64,000 nt of DNA from Pseudomonas sp. HMWF032. GTDB taxonomy: Bacteria > Pseudomonadota > Gammaproteobacteria > Pseudomonadales > Pseudomonadaceae. The stretch spans positions 1,363,090 to 1,427,089 of the forward strand of contig NZ_QAIG01000005.1 in the NCBI RefSeq assembly GCF_003060885.1, written 5' to 3'. Below the pieces are notes generated by a model, which saw only the letters and a program-made list of their open reading frames with translations, made no database searches and was not told where the DNA came from. Below, piece by piece: positions 1 to 9,830 of the stretch; within the stretch, counting starts at the first letter, position 1; each line of letters opens with the position of its first letter. The position numbers and the translations under genes are program-made.

Positions 1-232
1 TTTCCAGCGTCGCGATGTAAGCCGTCATCAACTTGGTCAGGCTGGCCGGCGGCAAGCGCTGGTCGCCGTTGTTCTCGACCAGAACCTTGCCACTGGCAGC
101 ATCCAGCAGCACATAGGACTTGGCGGCAAGCTGGGGTGCCGTTGGAATCACTTGCTGATTGGCCCAGGCAGTCGATGCGCTGAGCAGAAAAAGTGACAGG
201 AAAACGCGTTGCGCAAAGCTGGTGATATTCAT
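1..232 (-). CDS. dacA: D-alanyl-D-alanine carboxypeptidase (PBP5 family), N-terminal part
   Basis: The 77 visible codons encode the start of a low-molecular-weight penicillin-binding protein that trims D-Ala from periplasmic peptidoglycan pentapeptides. A Sec signal peptide covers residues 1-24, ending STAWA. The acylation motif SLTK has the nucleophile Ser64 and Lys67, in the context PPASLTKLMTAYI typical of PBP5/DacA/DacC. The gene runs off the left edge, so the SxN and KTG motifs and the C-terminal anchor are not visible. It sits just downstream of rlpA on the same strand, as in other pseudomonads (dacC in P. aeruginosa naming). Confidence 0.9.
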   Translation of the reverse strand, partial: MNITSFAQRVFLSLFLLSASTAWANQQVIPTAPQLAAKSYVLLDAASGKVLVENNGDQRLPPASLTKLMTAYIATLE

Positions 233-285
233 CCGTCTCTCTAGATTGCTGATGGTAAAACTGCCCGAAGGCCTAATCATTGCTG

Positions 286-312
286 CCCCGGCTAGGCGCT
301 CGTGCACCGGGG
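286..312 (-). terminator. GC hairpin between rlpA and dacA
   Basis: An inverted repeat CCCCGG (286-291) / CCGGGG (307-312) lies in the 118-bp gap between rlpA and dacA. There is no T-run on the minus strand after it, so it could attenuate read-through or be incidental. Confidence 0.25.
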
Positions 313-350
313 ATCTTGCTTAGTCCCATGAAGAGACAATAAGTGCCGCG

Positions 351-1355
351 TCACTCAGCCTTGACCAGGGTTGGCTCGCCAAGATTGGCCAGGCGCACAC
401 TGTCCTGCAACTGTTCAGCTTCGCTCTGGCTGCTCACGGGGCCCAGACGCACGCGGTGCAAAATCTGCTGGTTGCGCACCACTGAGCTGACGAACACTGG
501 CGCAGCCACTGTCTCGCTCAACTTGGCTCTGAGTAGCTCCGCAGCGTCCGGATTGGCGAAGGCGGCCACTTGGAGAAACAGGCCAGAGGCTCCGACTGAA
601 GCGTTTTTTTTTGCGTCAATCTGCACGGGGAGCACCGCGGCGGCATGTTGCTGCGGGGGGGGTGAATACTGCTCAAGCGGCTGCGCGACAGGCTGTGCAA
701 CCGGCTGGGCCTGGGCCACCTGTTGCGGAGCAGCCAACACCATCGGTACCGGACGGCCCTGCTGAGCCCACCACTCATGCGGATCAATACCTTCGACCTT
801 GACCCGCGCAGTTCCGCTTTCGGCATAGCCGAGCTTCTTCGCGGCGGCGAAGGACAGGTCGATAATTCGGTCGGAATAGAACGGGCCGCGGTCGTTGACG
901 CGCAGGATGGCGGTCTTGCCGTTTTCCAGATTGGTTACACGCACATAACTCGGCAGCGGCAGGGTTTTGTGTGCGGCGGTCATGCCATACAGGTCGTAGG
1001 TTTCACCATTGGCAGTGGCCTGACCGTGGAACTTGGTGCCATACCAGGATGCCGGCCCCACCGCCTGATAACGACGCGCATCGGGGATCGGGTAGTACTG
1101 CTTGCCGAATACGGTGTAGGGGCTGGCCTTGACCGGGCCGTAGTGCGGCATGGGCACCGCATCAGGAATCCGCGACACATCGACATCCCACCAAGGGGCG
1201 CCATCCTTGTGTGGACGATTGAAATCACCCGGTCCGGAAATCGCGCCACCCGGTTGAATGGGCGCAACCGGCTGAGGCGCACGACTGGACGAACAACTGG
1301 CCAGCGCCAACGCCAGACCGCCACACAGGGCCAACTTGAAAGGCAAACGCAACAT
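351..1355 (-). CDS. rlpA: Endolytic septal lytic transglycosylase RlpA (rare lipoprotein A)
   Basis: A 334-residue outer-membrane lipoprotein that cleaves denuded septal glycan strands during daughter-cell separation. The lipoprotein signal ends in lipobox LASC with Cys21. A double-psi beta-barrel domain covers about residues 100-190 (GPASWYGTKFHG, then RVNDRGPF), where the active-site region lies. A C-terminal SPOR domain (about 255-334) binds denuded peptidoglycan. I chose the ATG at 1355, which overlaps the mltB stop by one base (TGATG); a GTG one codon earlier is also possible. It is the last gene of the mrdA-rodA-mltB-rlpA run. Confidence 0.95.
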   Translation of the reverse strand: MLRLPFKLALCGGLALALASCSSSRAPQPVAPIQPGGAISGPGDFNRPHKDGAPWWDVDVSRIPDAVPMPHYGPVKASPYTVFGKQYYPIPDARRYQAVGPASWYGTKFHGQATANGETYDLYGMTAAHKTLPLPSYVRVTNLENGKTAILRVNDRGPFYSDRIIDLSFAAAKKLGYAESGTARVKVEGIDPHEWWAQQGRPVPMVLAAPQQVAQAQPVAQPVAQPLEQYSPPPQQHAAAVLPVQIDAKKNASVGASGLFLQVAAFANPDAAELLRAKLSETVAAPVFVSSVVRNQQILHRVRLGPVSSQSEAEQLQDSVRLANLGEPTLVKAE

Positions 1356-2374
1356 CACTTCACACCCCGTGTATCGACCAGCGCCTCGGCCAGCTGATTG
1401 ACTGCCATGGCATACATCACACTGCGATTGTAGCGGGTGATGACAAAGAAGTTAGGCAGGCCGATCCAGTACTCGGCGCCATCAGTACCTTCCAGACGGA
1501 AGGCAGTTACCGGCAAATCGTCAGCCAGCGGCTCGGCACTGGTCCAGCCCAACTTACGCAGCTCACCGACATTCTTCACCGGGTCCAGGCCCACAGTCAG
1601 GCCTTGCTCAGCTTGCGCCCCCTTGAGGTTGGCGGCGCTGGCCACAAGTTGCCCTGGCTGCCAGCCGTGCCGCTTGAAGTAGCTGGCCACACTGCCAATG
1701 GCATCGACCGGGTTATTCCAGATGTTGATATGGCCATCACCATCGAAATCCACGGCATATGCACGAAAACTGCTCGGCATGAACTGCGGCAATCCCATGG
1801 CACCGGCATAGGAGCCGGTCATGCTCAGCGGCTCGACCTGTTCTTCGCGGGTCAATAGCAGAAATTCGCGCAGCTCCTTGCGAAAGAACGGTGCACGCGG
1901 CGGGTAGTCAAAAGCCAGGGTCGACAGGGCATCCATCACGCGCCAGCTGCCGGTATTACCGCCATAAAAGGTTTCCACGCCAATAATCGCCACGATCACC
2001 TGTGGCGGCACGCCATATTCAGCTTCGGCGCGAGCCAGCGTCGCTTCGTGCTGCTTCCAGAATGCGACGCCCTGACTGATGCGCTTGTCCGTGATGAAAA
2101 TTGGCCGATAGTCCTTCCACGGCTTGGCCTTTTCTGCCGGACGCGAAATGGCATCAAGAATGGCCTGTTTGCGCTCAACCTGGGCAAACAGTTCGATCAG
2201 TTGTTCACCAGCAAAACCATAGTCACGTGTCATCTCTGCGACGAACTCAGCCACCTGCGGTGATTGCCGGTAGTCATCGGCCACAGCCACCGGTACCAGT
2301 GCACAGGCGCCAGCCAGCGCCAACCAGGGTGTTACCCATTTCATCATGCCAAACACGTTCTGCATTGCACTCAT
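1355..2374 (-). CDS. mltB: Membrane-bound lytic murein transglycosylase B
   Basis: A periplasmic lytic transglycosylase of the SltB1/MltB family (GH103), about 339 residues, that cleaves MurNAc-GlcNAc bonds to give 1,6-anhydro products. A hydrophobic export signal lies near the N terminus (MMKWVTPWLALAGACALVPVAVA). The catalytic-Glu segment reads VAIIGVETFYGGNTG, followed by YAGAMGLPQFMPSSF, a family signature. Several starts are possible. The ATG at 2374 lies just after the rodA stop with a weak GGGATT upstream; an in-frame start at 2401 would overlap rodA by 19 bp. The stop overlaps the rlpA start, suggesting translational coupling. Confidence 0.93.
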   Translation of the reverse strand: MSAMQNVFGMMKWVTPWLALAGACALVPVAVADDYRQSPQVAEFVAEMTRDYGFAGEQLIELFAQVERKQAILDAISRPAEKAKPWKDYRPIFITDKRISQGVAFWKQHEATLARAEAEYGVPPQVIVAIIGVETFYGGNTGSWRVMDALSTLAFDYPPRAPFFRKELREFLLLTREEQVEPLSMTGSYAGAMGLPQFMPSSFRAYAVDFDGDGHINIWNNPVDAIGSVASYFKRHGWQPGQLVASAANLKGAQAEQGLTVGLDPVKNVGELRKLGWTSAEPLADDLPVTAFRLEGTDGAEYWIGLPNFFVITRYNRSVMYAMAVNQLAEALVDTRGVK

Positions 2375-2382
2375 AATCCCAA

Positions 2383-3528
2383 TCAAGCCTGAGTCATCCA
2401 CTTCCGATGGGTGTGGATCGACATCAAAATTCCGAAGCCGGAGAGCAAGGTAATAAGCGAGGTACCGCCATAGCTGATGAAGGGCAACGGCACCCCCACC
2501 ACCGGCAACAAGCCGCTGACCATCCCGATATTGACGAAAACATAAACAAAGAAAGTCATGGTCAGCGCGCCGGCGAGCAGCTTACCGAACAGCGTCTGCG
2601 CTTGCACGGTAATCACCAGACCGCGCGCGATCAACAGCAAGTACACCAGCAGTAACAAACACACGCCAACCAGGCCGAACTCCTCGGCCAGTACCGCAAT
2701 GATGAAGTCGGTGTGGCTCTCCGGGAGAAAGTCCAGGTGCGACTGAGTACCCTGCAACCAGCCCTTGCCCAGCACACCGCCGGAGCCAATGGCGGCCTTG
2801 GATTGGATGATGTTCCAGCCGCTGCCCAGCGGATCGCTTTCAGGGTTGAGGAAGGTCAACACGCGCTGCTTCTGGTACTGGTGCATGACAAAGAACCACA
2901 TGCCGATAGCGATCGGCACCACGGCGGCCACGGCACCAATCACCCAGCGCCATTGCAGACCGGCGATAAACAACACGAAGCCGCCAGAGGCGAGAATTAG
3001 CAGCGAAGTGCCCAAATCAGGCTGTATCAGGATCAGCACGAAAGGCATGATGATCATCGCCAGACTGATGCAGATATGCTTAAACCGCGGCGGCAGACTG
3101 CGGTTTGACAGGTACCAGGCAATCGTCGCCGGCATGATGATTTTCATGAACTCCGAGGGCTGAAAACGGATCACCCCGGGGATATTGATCCAGCGTGTGG
3201 CACCCATGGCGTTATGCCCCATAACATCCACTACAACCAGCAGCGCCACGCCCCCCACATAGGCCAGCGGCACCCAACGCTCCATGAAGCGCGGTTCGAA
3301 CTGGGCGATGATCAGCATGCCGACCAGGCCGATGCCAAAGGAGCTGGCCTGCTTCATCAGCAGATCAACGTTCTTGCCACTGGCCGAGTACAGAATGAAC
3401 AGGCTGCCGGTTGCCAGGATCAACAACAGCAGCAGCAATATCCCATCGATATGCAGGCGCTGCAGCAAGGTTGCACGGCGACGCAGCAGATCTTCGGTGG
3501 ACAGGTTACGGTCAAAATTATTGCTCAT
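2383..3528 (-). CDS. rodA: Rod-shape peptidoglycan glycosyltransferase RodA
   Basis: A 381-residue SEDS-family integral membrane protein with about ten transmembrane segments. RodA polymerises lipid II into glycan strands in the elongasome together with PBP2. Visible signatures are FLPESHTDFIIAVLAEEFG in the large periplasmic loop and PFISYGGTS near the C terminus. Its ATG overlaps the mrdA stop by 4 bp (ATGA), so the two partners are translationally coupled. Confidence 0.97.
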   Translation of the reverse strand: MSNNFDRNLSTEDLLRRRATLLQRLHIDGILLLLLLILATGSLFILYSASGKNVDLLMKQASSFGIGLVGMLIIAQFEPRFMERWVPLAYVGGVALLVVVDVMGHNAMGATRWINIPGVIRFQPSEFMKIIMPATIAWYLSNRSLPPRFKHICISLAMIIMPFVLILIQPDLGTSLLILASGGFVLFIAGLQWRWVIGAVAAVVPIAIGMWFFVMHQYQKQRVLTFLNPESDPLGSGWNIIQSKAAIGSGGVLGKGWLQGTQSHLDFLPESHTDFIIAVLAEEFGLVGVCLLLLVYLLLIARGLVITVQAQTLFGKLLAGALTMTFFVYVFVNIGMVSGLLPVVGVPLPFISYGGTSLITLLSGFGILMSIHTHRKWMTQA

Positions 3529-5414
3529 GGTGCCACGACCTCAGCCGCCACTGGCGGAGCAAATTCGGCCTTCAGCTGGCCTTTCTCATCGAGCAACCAG
3601 GCATCCATCACTTGTTTGACCACCGGTGCAGCAACCCCTGAGCCAGACTCGCCATTCTCCACCATCACGGACACCGCAATCTGAGGGTTGTCTGCCGGCG
3701 CGAAGGCGACGAACAAGGCATGATCGCGATGGCGTTCAGCCACTTTGCTGCGGTCGTATTTCTCACCCTGCTTGATGGCCACCACCTGAGCAGTACCGCT
3801 CTTGCCGGCAATCCGGTACAGCGACGTATCGCCCACCTTGCGCGCGGTACCGCGCGGGCCGTGCATCACCTGCTCCATGCCATGACGACCGTTGTCCCAG
3901 AACTTGAGGTCACGCAACACAATGTCAGGCACGGGATCGGGGTCAACCGGCGGCTGTCCCTGGATAGTCTTGGCCAGATGTGGGCGAATCCACTTACCCC
4001 GAGTGGCCATCAGCGAAACGGCCTGAGCCAGCTGCAGGGGGGTGGTCTGCATATAGCCCTGACCGATACCGAGGATCAGCGTTTCCCCGGGATACCAGGC
4101 CTGACGATAGCGCGCCCGCTTCCAGTCTCGCGACGGCATCAACCCCGGAGTTTCTTCGAACATATCCAGCGACACACGCTGACCCAGACCGAAACGGGTC
4201 ATGTAGTCGTACATGCGATCAATGCCCATCTTGTGTGCCAGTGAGTAGAAATAGGTGTCATTGGAGCGGGCGATGGCCAGATCCATGTCCACCCAACCAT
4301 CGCCGGTGCGGTTCCAGTTGCGGTATTTGTGACTATGGCCCTGCAACTGATAGAACCCAGGATCTAAGACTCGGGTCTGCGGTGTCACCACACCGGCGTC
4401 CAAACCCGCCACTGCAACCATTGGTTTGATCGTTGAGCCCGGCGGATAAAGACCACGCAACACCCGGTTGTAGAGCGGGCGGTCGATCGAGTCGCGCAAC
4501 TCGGCATAGGCCTTGAAGCCGATACCGGTAACAAACGGATTGGGGTCGAAACTCGGCTGACTGACCATCGCCAGCACTTCGCCGGTTTGCGGCTGTATTG
4601 CCACTATCGCACCACGGCGACCGGCCAGGGCCGCTTCCGCCGCTTCCTGCAGACGCACATCAAGGCTCAGCACAATATCCTTGCCTGGCGTCGGGTCAGT
4701 CCGTTTAAGCACCCGTAATACGCGGCCACGGGCGTTAGTCTCGACCTCTTCATAACCCACATCACCGTGCAACTCGTCTTCATAGAAGCGCTCAATGCCG
4801 GTTTTGCCGATGTGGTGCGTACCGCTGTAGGCCACCGGGTCCAGCTCTTTAAGCTCTTTCTCGTTGATCCGCCCGACATAGCCCACCGAGTGTGCGAAGT
4901 GCTTGCCCAACGGATAATGCCGAACCAGCTGCGCAGAGACCTCAACCCCCGGGAGGCGGAACTGGTTGATGGCGATGAGAGCGATCTGCTCCTCGCTCAA
5001 CTCGAACAACACCGGCACCGGCTCGAATGGCCTTCGCCCCTGACGCACCCGGCGCTCAAACAGCGCCCGCTCATCCGGCCCAAGCTTTAGCACTTCGACA
5101 ATCACGTCGAGTACCTGCGGCCAATCGCCAGCGCGTTCGCGGGTCAGGGTCAAGCTGAAACTTGGTCGGTTATCCGCAATGATCACGCCATTGCGATCGA
5201 AGATCAGCCCACGACTGGGCGGAATCGGCTGTACATGGATGCGATTATTTTCCGCCAGGGTGGTGTGGTATTCGTACTGAACCACCTGCAGGTAGTACAG
5301 GCGCACGAGCAACACCAAGGTCAGCAGCAACACCACCACGCCCCCCACCACCGCGCGTTTGCGGATCAGACGACTGTCTTTTTCGTGGTCTTTGAGGCGA
5401 ATTGGTTGCGGCAT
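3525..5414 (-). CDS. mrdA: Penicillin-binding protein 2 (elongasome transpeptidase)
   Basis: A class B PBP of 629 residues that cross-links peptidoglycan during cell elongation with RodA and MreCD. One transmembrane helix lies near residues 20-45, followed by the pedestal domain and a C-terminal transpeptidase. The catalytic motifs are all present: SxxK as STIK, SxN as SND and KSGT. The start is the ATG at 5414 (MPQPIRLKDHEKD), which matches the conserved Pseudomonas N terminus; an earlier in-frame start would run back into rlmH. The stop overlaps the rodA start. Confidence 0.96.
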   Translation of the reverse strand: MPQPIRLKDHEKDSRLIRKRAVVGGVVVLLLTLVLLVRLYYLQVVQYEYHTTLAENNRIHVQPIPPSRGLIFDRNGVIIADNRPSFSLTLTRERAGDWPQVLDVIVEVLKLGPDERALFERRVRQGRRPFEPVPVLFELSEEQIALIAINQFRLPGVEVSAQLVRHYPLGKHFAHSVGYVGRINEKELKELDPVAYSGTHHIGKTGIERFYEDELHGDVGYEEVETNARGRVLRVLKRTDPTPGKDIVLSLDVRLQEAAEAALAGRRGAIVAIQPQTGEVLAMVSQPSFDPNPFVTGIGFKAYAELRDSIDRPLYNRVLRGLYPPGSTIKPMVAVAGLDAGVVTPQTRVLDPGFYQLQGHSHKYRNWNRTGDGWVDMDLAIARSNDTYFYSLAHKMGIDRMYDYMTRFGLGQRVSLDMFEETPGLMPSRDWKRARYRQAWYPGETLILGIGQGYMQTTPLQLAQAVSLMATRGKWIRPHLAKTIQGQPPVDPDPVPDIVLRDLKFWDNGRHGMEQVMHGPRGTARKVGDTSLYRIAGKSGTAQVVAIKQGEKYDRSKVAERHRDHALFVAFAPADNPQIAVSVMVENGESGSGVAAPVVKQVMDAWLLDEKGQLKAEFAPPVAAEVVAP

Positions 5415-5427
5415 CGGTGGCTGCTGA

Positions 5428-5895
5428 TTATTTGTGGTAAGGGTGGCCGGACAACACCGTCCAGGCACGATACATCTGTTCGCCGATCAGAATCCGCACC
5501 AAGGGATGCGGCAGGGTCAGTGGCGACAACGACCAGCGCTGTTCACTGCGTGCCTGCACCTCAGGCGCCAGTCCTTCCGGGCCGCCGACCATGAGGTTGA
5601 CGGTGCGGGCATCCAAACGCCATTTGTCCAGTTCAACAGCCAACTGCTCGGTGCTCCAAGGTCGCCCTTCGACTTCCAGGGTGACGATGCGTTCCCCCGG
5701 CTGCACCTTGCTCAGCATGGCCTCACCTTCCTGGCGGATCATGCGCGCCACGTCGGCATTCTTGCCGCGGGTGGTCAGCGGAATCTCCACCAATTCCAGC
5801 GACAGCTCGCTGGGCATTCGCTTGGCATATTCCTGCCAACCGTCCTCAACCCAGCGCGGCATGCGTGAACCCACGGCAATCAGCTTGATGCGCAC
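5428..5895 (-). CDS. rlmH: 23S rRNA (pseudouridine1915-N3)-methyltransferase RlmH
   Basis: A 155-residue SPOUT-class methyltransferase that methylates pseudouridine 1915 in helix 69 of 23S rRNA on assembled 70S ribosomes. The length and the ends are typical: [13 protein letters not shown] at the start, and LMVGGPEGL (trefoil-knot SAM loop) with [14 protein letters not shown] near the C terminus. The start codon is GTG at 5895. It sits between rsfS and mrdA, its conserved location. Confidence 0.96.
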   Translation of the reverse strand: MRIKLIAVGSRMPRWVEDGWQEYAKRMPSELSLELVEIPLTTRGKNADVARMIRQEGEAMLSKVQPGERIVTLEVEGRPWSTEQLAVELDKWRLDARTVNLMVGGPEGLAPEVQARSEQRWSLSPLTLPHPLVRILIGEQMYRAWTVLSGHPYHK

Positions 5896-5907
5896 AGCGA
5901 AACGTCC

Positions 5908-6294
5908 TTATTGCTGCTCAGAACCTGGCTCTGCGCTGAACTGCGCACGGCTTTGCTCAGCCCCCTGCCACAGACGCTCAAGGTCGTAGAACTGACGGGC
6001 CGTTGGCAGCATCACGTGCACCACGATGTCGCCGAGGTCGAGCAGTGCCCACTCGCCACTGTCCAGACCTTCGCTGCCCAGCGGGCGCACGCCCTGCTCT
6101 TTGGCCTTTTCCAGCACGTTATCGACCAGCGATTTAACGTGACGGCTGGAGGTGCCGCTGGCGATCAGCATGAAGTCAGTGATGCTGGTTTTGCCACGCA
6201 CATCGATTACGGTGATGTCTTGCGCCTTGATTTCTTCCAGAGCGGCGGTGGCCAGTTTAACCAGCGCTTCGCTCTGCATTTTTGCGTTTGTCAT
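5908..6294 (-). CDS. rsfS: Ribosomal silencing factor RsfS
   Basis: A 128-residue Iojap/DUF143 protein that binds ribosomal protein uL14 and blocks subunit joining when nutrients are low. The diagnostic stretches are [17 protein letters not shown] and [13 protein letters not shown] chose the ATG at 6294 (MTNAKMQ); the longer in-frame reading upstream runs into nadD and has no family resemblance. It lies 22 bp downstream of nadD and 12 bp upstream of rlmH, in the usual nadD-rsfS-rlmH order. Confidence 0.95.
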   Translation of the reverse strand: MTNAKMQSEALVKLATAALEEIKAQDITVIDVRGKTSITDFMLIASGTSSRHVKSLVDNVLEKAKEQGVRPLGSEGLDSGEWALLDLGDIVVHVMLPTARQFYDLERLWQGAEQSRAQFSAEPGSEQQ

Positions 6295-6316
6295 AAGTAA
6301 CCCGTTTGCCTCGTGT

Positions 6317-6991
6317 TCAATTCGCACCACGGTACAGTCCGTGGGCATGGATATAGGCCAGTACCGTGTCAGGCACCAGAAAGCGTGCCGACTTCCCGCT
6401 CGCCAGTAGCGCGCGGATCTGGGTAGCCGACACCGCCAGGGGTGTCTGCCAGATAAAAGCAATTTGCCCACTCGGCCCATTCAGGGCAGAAGGGTCACTC
6501 ACACTGCGTGCCGCCAGCAAATCGCGCAGCGCCTCGGGCGCTTCGCTGTCGGCATCCGGGCGCTGCAGCACCAGAATATGACAGTGCCGCAATAACTCAT
6601 CCCAACGCTGCCAGCTGGGCAAGCCGCAAAAGGCATCCCAGCCCAACAGCAGAAACAGCTGGTCATGTACCGCCAACTCGCAGCGCAACGACTCCAGCGT
6701 GTCGATACTGTAGGACGGTTTGTCGCGTTGCAGCTCGCGATCATCCACCCGCAGCACATCAGCATCCGTCACCGCCAGCCGCACCATGGCCAGGCGATCC
6801 TCGGCACTGACCTCTGGCGCACTGCGATGCGGCGGCCGTGCACTGGGGATCAGACGCAACTCATCAAGCTGCAGCGCCTCGGCGACTTCCACGGCACTGC
6901 GCAGATGGCCGATGTGCACCGGATTAAAGGTGCCACCAAGCAGGCCGATGCGTCGGGCGTCGGTACGTCGGGCGCCAGGATTCTGGGCCAT
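6317..6991 (-). CDS. nadD: Nicotinate-nucleotide adenylyltransferase NadD
   Basis: A 224-residue enzyme that makes nicotinic acid adenine dinucleotide from NaMN and ATP, a shared step of de novo and salvage NAD synthesis. The nucleotidyltransferase motif [11 protein letters not shown] (HxGH type) lies near the N terminus, and a C-terminal [12 protein letters not shown] matches the ISSTxIR motif. The ATG overlaps the proA stop by one base (TGATG), indicating coupling. Confidence 0.96.
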   Translation of the reverse strand: MAQNPGARRTDARRIGLLGGTFNPVHIGHLRSAVEVAEALQLDELRLIPSARPPHRSAPEVSAEDRLAMVRLAVTDADVLRVDDRELQRDKPSYSIDTLESLRCELAVHDQLFLLLGWDAFCGLPSWQRWDELLRHCHILVLQRPDADSEAPEALRDLLAARSVSDPSALNGPSGQIAFIWQTPLAVSATQIRALLASGKSARFLVPDTVLAYIHAHGLYRGAN

Positions 6992-8256
6992 CAGGTGCGG
7001 ATGTGTCCGTCGCCGAACACCACATACTTCTCACTGGTCAGGCCTTCCAGACCCACCGGACCACGGGCATGCAGCTTGTCAGTGGAAATACCGATCTCCG
7101 CGCCCAGGCCGTACTCGAAGCCATCGGCGAAACGGGTCGAGGCATTGACCATCACCGAGGCGGAATCCACCTCGGTCAGGAAACGCCGCGCATCCGTGAA
7201 GTTCTCAGTGAGAATCGCGTCTGTGTGCTTGGAACCGTAATGGTTGATGTGCTCGATGGCGGCATCCAGCGACTCAACGATACGGATAGCCAGGATCGGC
7301 GCGTTGTACTCGGCGTACCAGTCATCTTCACTGGCTTCCAATACGTCGCTGCCGAGCAGCGCACGGGTCGCGGCATCGCCACGCAGCTCAACACCTTTGT
7401 CGCGGTAGATCGCCGCCAGCGGCGGCAGCACCTTGTCCGCCACGGCGGCATGCACCAGCAAGGTTTCCATGGCGTTGCACGGCGAGTAGCGCTGGGTTTT
7501 GGCGTTATCGGCGACGCGAATGGCCTTGTCCAAATCGGCCGCCATGTCGATGTACACGTGACACACACCGTCCAGGTGTTTGATCACCGGCACCTTGGCG
7601 TCACGGCTGATGCGCTCGATCAAACCCTTGCCGCCACGCGGCACGATTACATCGACAAATTCCGGCATGCTGATCAGCGCACCAACAGCGGCGCGATCAG
7701 TGGTTTCCACCACCTGCACGGCGCTGGCCGGCAGGCCGGCCTCTGCCAGCCCCTGCTGAATGCAGCGGGCAATGGCCTGGTTGGAATGAATCGCCTCGGA
7801 GCCACCCCGCAAAATGGTCGCGTTACCGGATTTCAGGCACAGGCTGGCGGCGTCGATGGTCACGTTCGGCCGTGACTCATAAATAATGCCAATCACACCG
7901 AGCGGCACGCGCATCTTGCCGACCTGGATACCCGACGGCAGGTAACGCATGTCACGGATCTCGCCAATCGGGTCCGGCAGCGTGGCGACCTGACGCAGGC
8001 CTTCAATCATCGAATCGATCACCGCAGGCGTCAGCGCCAGACGGTCAACCATAGCCGGTTCAAGACCATTGGCGCGGGCAGCGGCCAGGTCCAGTTCATT
8101 GGCGACAATCAGTTCGTCGCGGCCTGCATCCAACGCTGCAGCGGCGGCCTGCAGGGCACGGTTCTTCTGCGCGGTGCTGGCCCGCGCGAGCACACGCGAA
8201 GCACTGCGGGCGGCCTGTCCCAGGCGGGTCATATAATCAAGCACGGACTCAGTCAT
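6991..8256 (-). CDS. proA: Gamma-glutamyl phosphate reductase ProA
   Basis: A 421-residue NADPH-dependent enzyme of the aldehyde dehydrogenase superfamily, catalysing the second step of proline synthesis (gamma-glutamyl phosphate to glutamate semialdehyde). The catalytic Cys is in [13 protein letters not shown], and the family signature [13 protein letters not shown] is present. The start is the ATG at 8256 (MTESVLDYM); more upstream in-frame codons would give an implausible 124-residue extension. Its pathway partner proB is about 43 kb away in this window, so the two are not in one operon here. Confidence 0.97.
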   Translation of the reverse strand: MTESVLDYMTRLGQAARSASRVLARASTAQKNRALQAAAAALDAGRDELIVANELDLAAARANGLEPAMVDRLALTPAVIDSMIEGLRQVATLPDPIGEIRDMRYLPSGIQVGKMRVPLGVIGIIYESRPNVTIDAASLCLKSGNATILRGGSEAIHSNQAIARCIQQGLAEAGLPASAVQVVETTDRAAVGALISMPEFVDVIVPRGGKGLIERISRDAKVPVIKHLDGVCHVYIDMAADLDKAIRVADNAKTQRYSPCNAMETLLVHAAVADKVLPPLAAIYRDKGVELRGDAATRALLGSDVLEASEDDWYAEYNAPILAIRIVESLDAAIEHINHYGSKHTDAILTENFTDARRFLTEVDSASVMVNASTRFADGFEYGLGAEIGISTDKLHARGPVGLEGLTSEKYVVFGDGHIRT

Positions 8257-8443
8257 GATCTTGGCAGGTCTGGCGGTTGAAAAAAGTCGCTGAGTATAAC
8301 GGGCGCGCCGCTTCACGCCCAGCACTGTGCGGCGGACGGTAAACACCGCGTTCGCCACCACTGGCGGTAACGCCGCCAGGCCCCGAGCGGCCGGCCACCC
8401 CGAGAAACAGTGACACCTCCCCCGCTTTGCCGCCCGAAGGTTA

Positions 8444-8472
8444 GGTAAACAAAAACCGCCCAAATGTTTACC
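8444..8472. promoter_or_regulatory. Perfect inverted repeat GGTAAACA-N13-TGTTTACC (candidate operator)
   Basis: An exact 8-bp inverted repeat in the 264-bp divergent gap between proA and the alpha/beta hydrolase gene, ending 48 bp before the hydrolase start. The half-site spacing of 21 bp is two helical turns, as expected for a dimeric regulator. I do not recognise the motif. It has no T-run, so a terminator is unlikely. Confidence 0.45.
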
Positions 8473-8520
8473 GTGCAATTGAAAGGAAAACAGGCGGTTG
8501 ACCGCCGGGGTGGGATCAGC

Positions 8521-9753
8521 ATGCATTACCGTACCGACTATTGCGCTGCACAACTCAACGAACCCCCGCAGACGCTGGACCTGGGCGAGCTGCGCCTGCA
8601 CTACCAGGCCTACGCCCAGCACAGCCAAGACCTACGCCCACCGGTGCTGATGCTGGGCGGCGCATTCCAGAGTTTTCGCTCGTTTGCCGCCGAAGTCAGC
8701 GAACTGCTCGAACAGCATCCGGTGATCCTGCTTGACCTGCCCAGCCAGGGCGGCAACCTGCAATTGGTGCCGCAACTCACGCTGGAGCAACTGGCCGACC
8801 TGATCGCCGACTTTGCCGAAGAGCTCAATCTGCCACCGCTAATGCCCATCGGCCTCTCCTACGGATCCGCTCTGGCCGCTCTGTTTGCTGCCCGACACCC
8901 AACCCGCTGCGCCCGCGTGCTACTGGCCGGAATCACTGCCTTTGGCCGCCCCGGTGCGCGCCTGCTGCTGCAGGAAGGCCTGGCATTGCTGGCCGATGGC
9001 CGCAACGACGCCTTTGCTTACGGCGCCCTGACCGGCCTGCTCAACCCTTTGCGCCTGGAGCAGACCGGCGTTGCTCCGGTATTCCGCAAAGCCCTGCTGC
9101 GGCAAATTCAGCGCCTGTCCGCCGCCGATGTCGAGCGCTACCGGCAGAACAGTCAGCGCCTGCTGGACTTTCAGGGCTTTAATCAGCACCCCTGCTGCCC
9201 CACCCTGGTGCTGGCCGGCGAACACGACCATTTCACCCAGCCCTGGGAGCATGCCCACTTCGCCGCCGCCTGCGCCCAAGCCAGTTGCGCACTGATCCAC
9301 AACGCTGACCATCTCGCCCAGTTCGAGCAACGCGAAGCCTGCGCCAGCCTGTACAACCCCTTCCTGCGCGGCGAAACCCTGCCGCAGCGCAGCCTGGGCA
9401 GCAGCTTGCTGCCCCACCCGCATCTGCTGCAGCTGGAAAAACGCTTTGAGCCGCGCCAACCACCCAACCACCGCCACGCTCGCCTGCAACATCGTGATGG
9501 TGGGGAATGGACAGTGGAAGTCAGCGAACTGGGTTTCTTCGGTGGACTGTTGCAAGCCGACCTGCCCACCATTCGTGGCACGCGCGGCTGGCAACTGCTG
9601 TGCAAGGACCTGCCAGCACAACCCCTGCTTCCCCTGCGTCAAGATGCAAACGGCTTGGCCTTCGTCTTCCCGCATAGCGATCAGCACGCCAGCCAGGCAC
9701 TGGAAAGCCAATTCCAGCTACAGCAGCCACTCCCCACTGCGGCCTGCGCTTAA
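8521..9753 (+). CDS. Alpha/beta hydrolase with C-terminal PilZ-like domain
   Basis: A 410-residue protein. Residues 1 to about 295 form an alpha/beta hydrolase fold with a nucleophile elbow GLSYGS (Ser113), a likely acid in GEHDHF (Asp236) and a His in ADHLAQFE (His264). The domain resembles RhlA-type and related acyl-transferring hydrolases. The remaining roughly 110 residues look like a PilZ domain: a basic stretch [11 protein letters not shown] followed by [12 protein letters not shown], close to the [D/N]xSxxG signature but with Glu in place of Asp/Asn. The ATG at 8521 has GGGGTGGGATC upstream. It faces a methyltransferase gene tail to tail. The substrate is unknown. Confidence 0.75.
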   Translation: MHYRTDYCAAQLNEPPQTLDLGELRLHYQAYAQHSQDLRPPVLMLGGAFQSFRSFAAEVSELLEQHPVILLDLPSQGGNLQLVPQLTLEQLADLIADFAEELNLPPLMPIGLSYGSALAALFAARHPTRCARVLLAGITAFGRPGARLLLQEGLALLADGRNDAFAYGALTGLLNPLRLEQTGVAPVFRKALLRQIQRLSAADVERYRQNSQRLLDFQGFNQHPCCPTLVLAGEHDHFTQPWEHAHFAAACAQASCALIHNADHLAQFEQREACASLYNPFLRGETLPQRSLGSSLLPHPHLLQLEKRFEPRQPPNHRHARLQHRDGGEWTVEVSELGFFGGLLQADLPTIRGTRGWQLLCKDLPAQPLLPLRQDANGLAFVFPHSDQHASQALESQFQLQQPLPTAACA

Positions 9754-9781
9754 CACCACGCCGAACCAACTGAGTGCCGGC

Positions 9782-9811
9782 GAGACGGGTAAAGCAGGCG
9801 CGCGCCGTCTC
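9782..9811. terminator. Possible bidirectional hairpin between convergent genes
   Basis: A stem GAGACGG (9782-9788) / CCGTCTC (9805-9811) lies in the 77-bp gap between the hydrolase and the methyltransferase, which end toward each other. No U-tract follows, so efficiency is doubtful. Confidence 0.3.
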
Positions 9812-9830
9812 ATGAGATACCCACGTACCG

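Noticed and set aside
3214-3684. Plus-strand frames opposite rodA and mrdA
   Set aside because: Composition (His/Gln-rich) and position fit antisense shadows of a conserved core operon.
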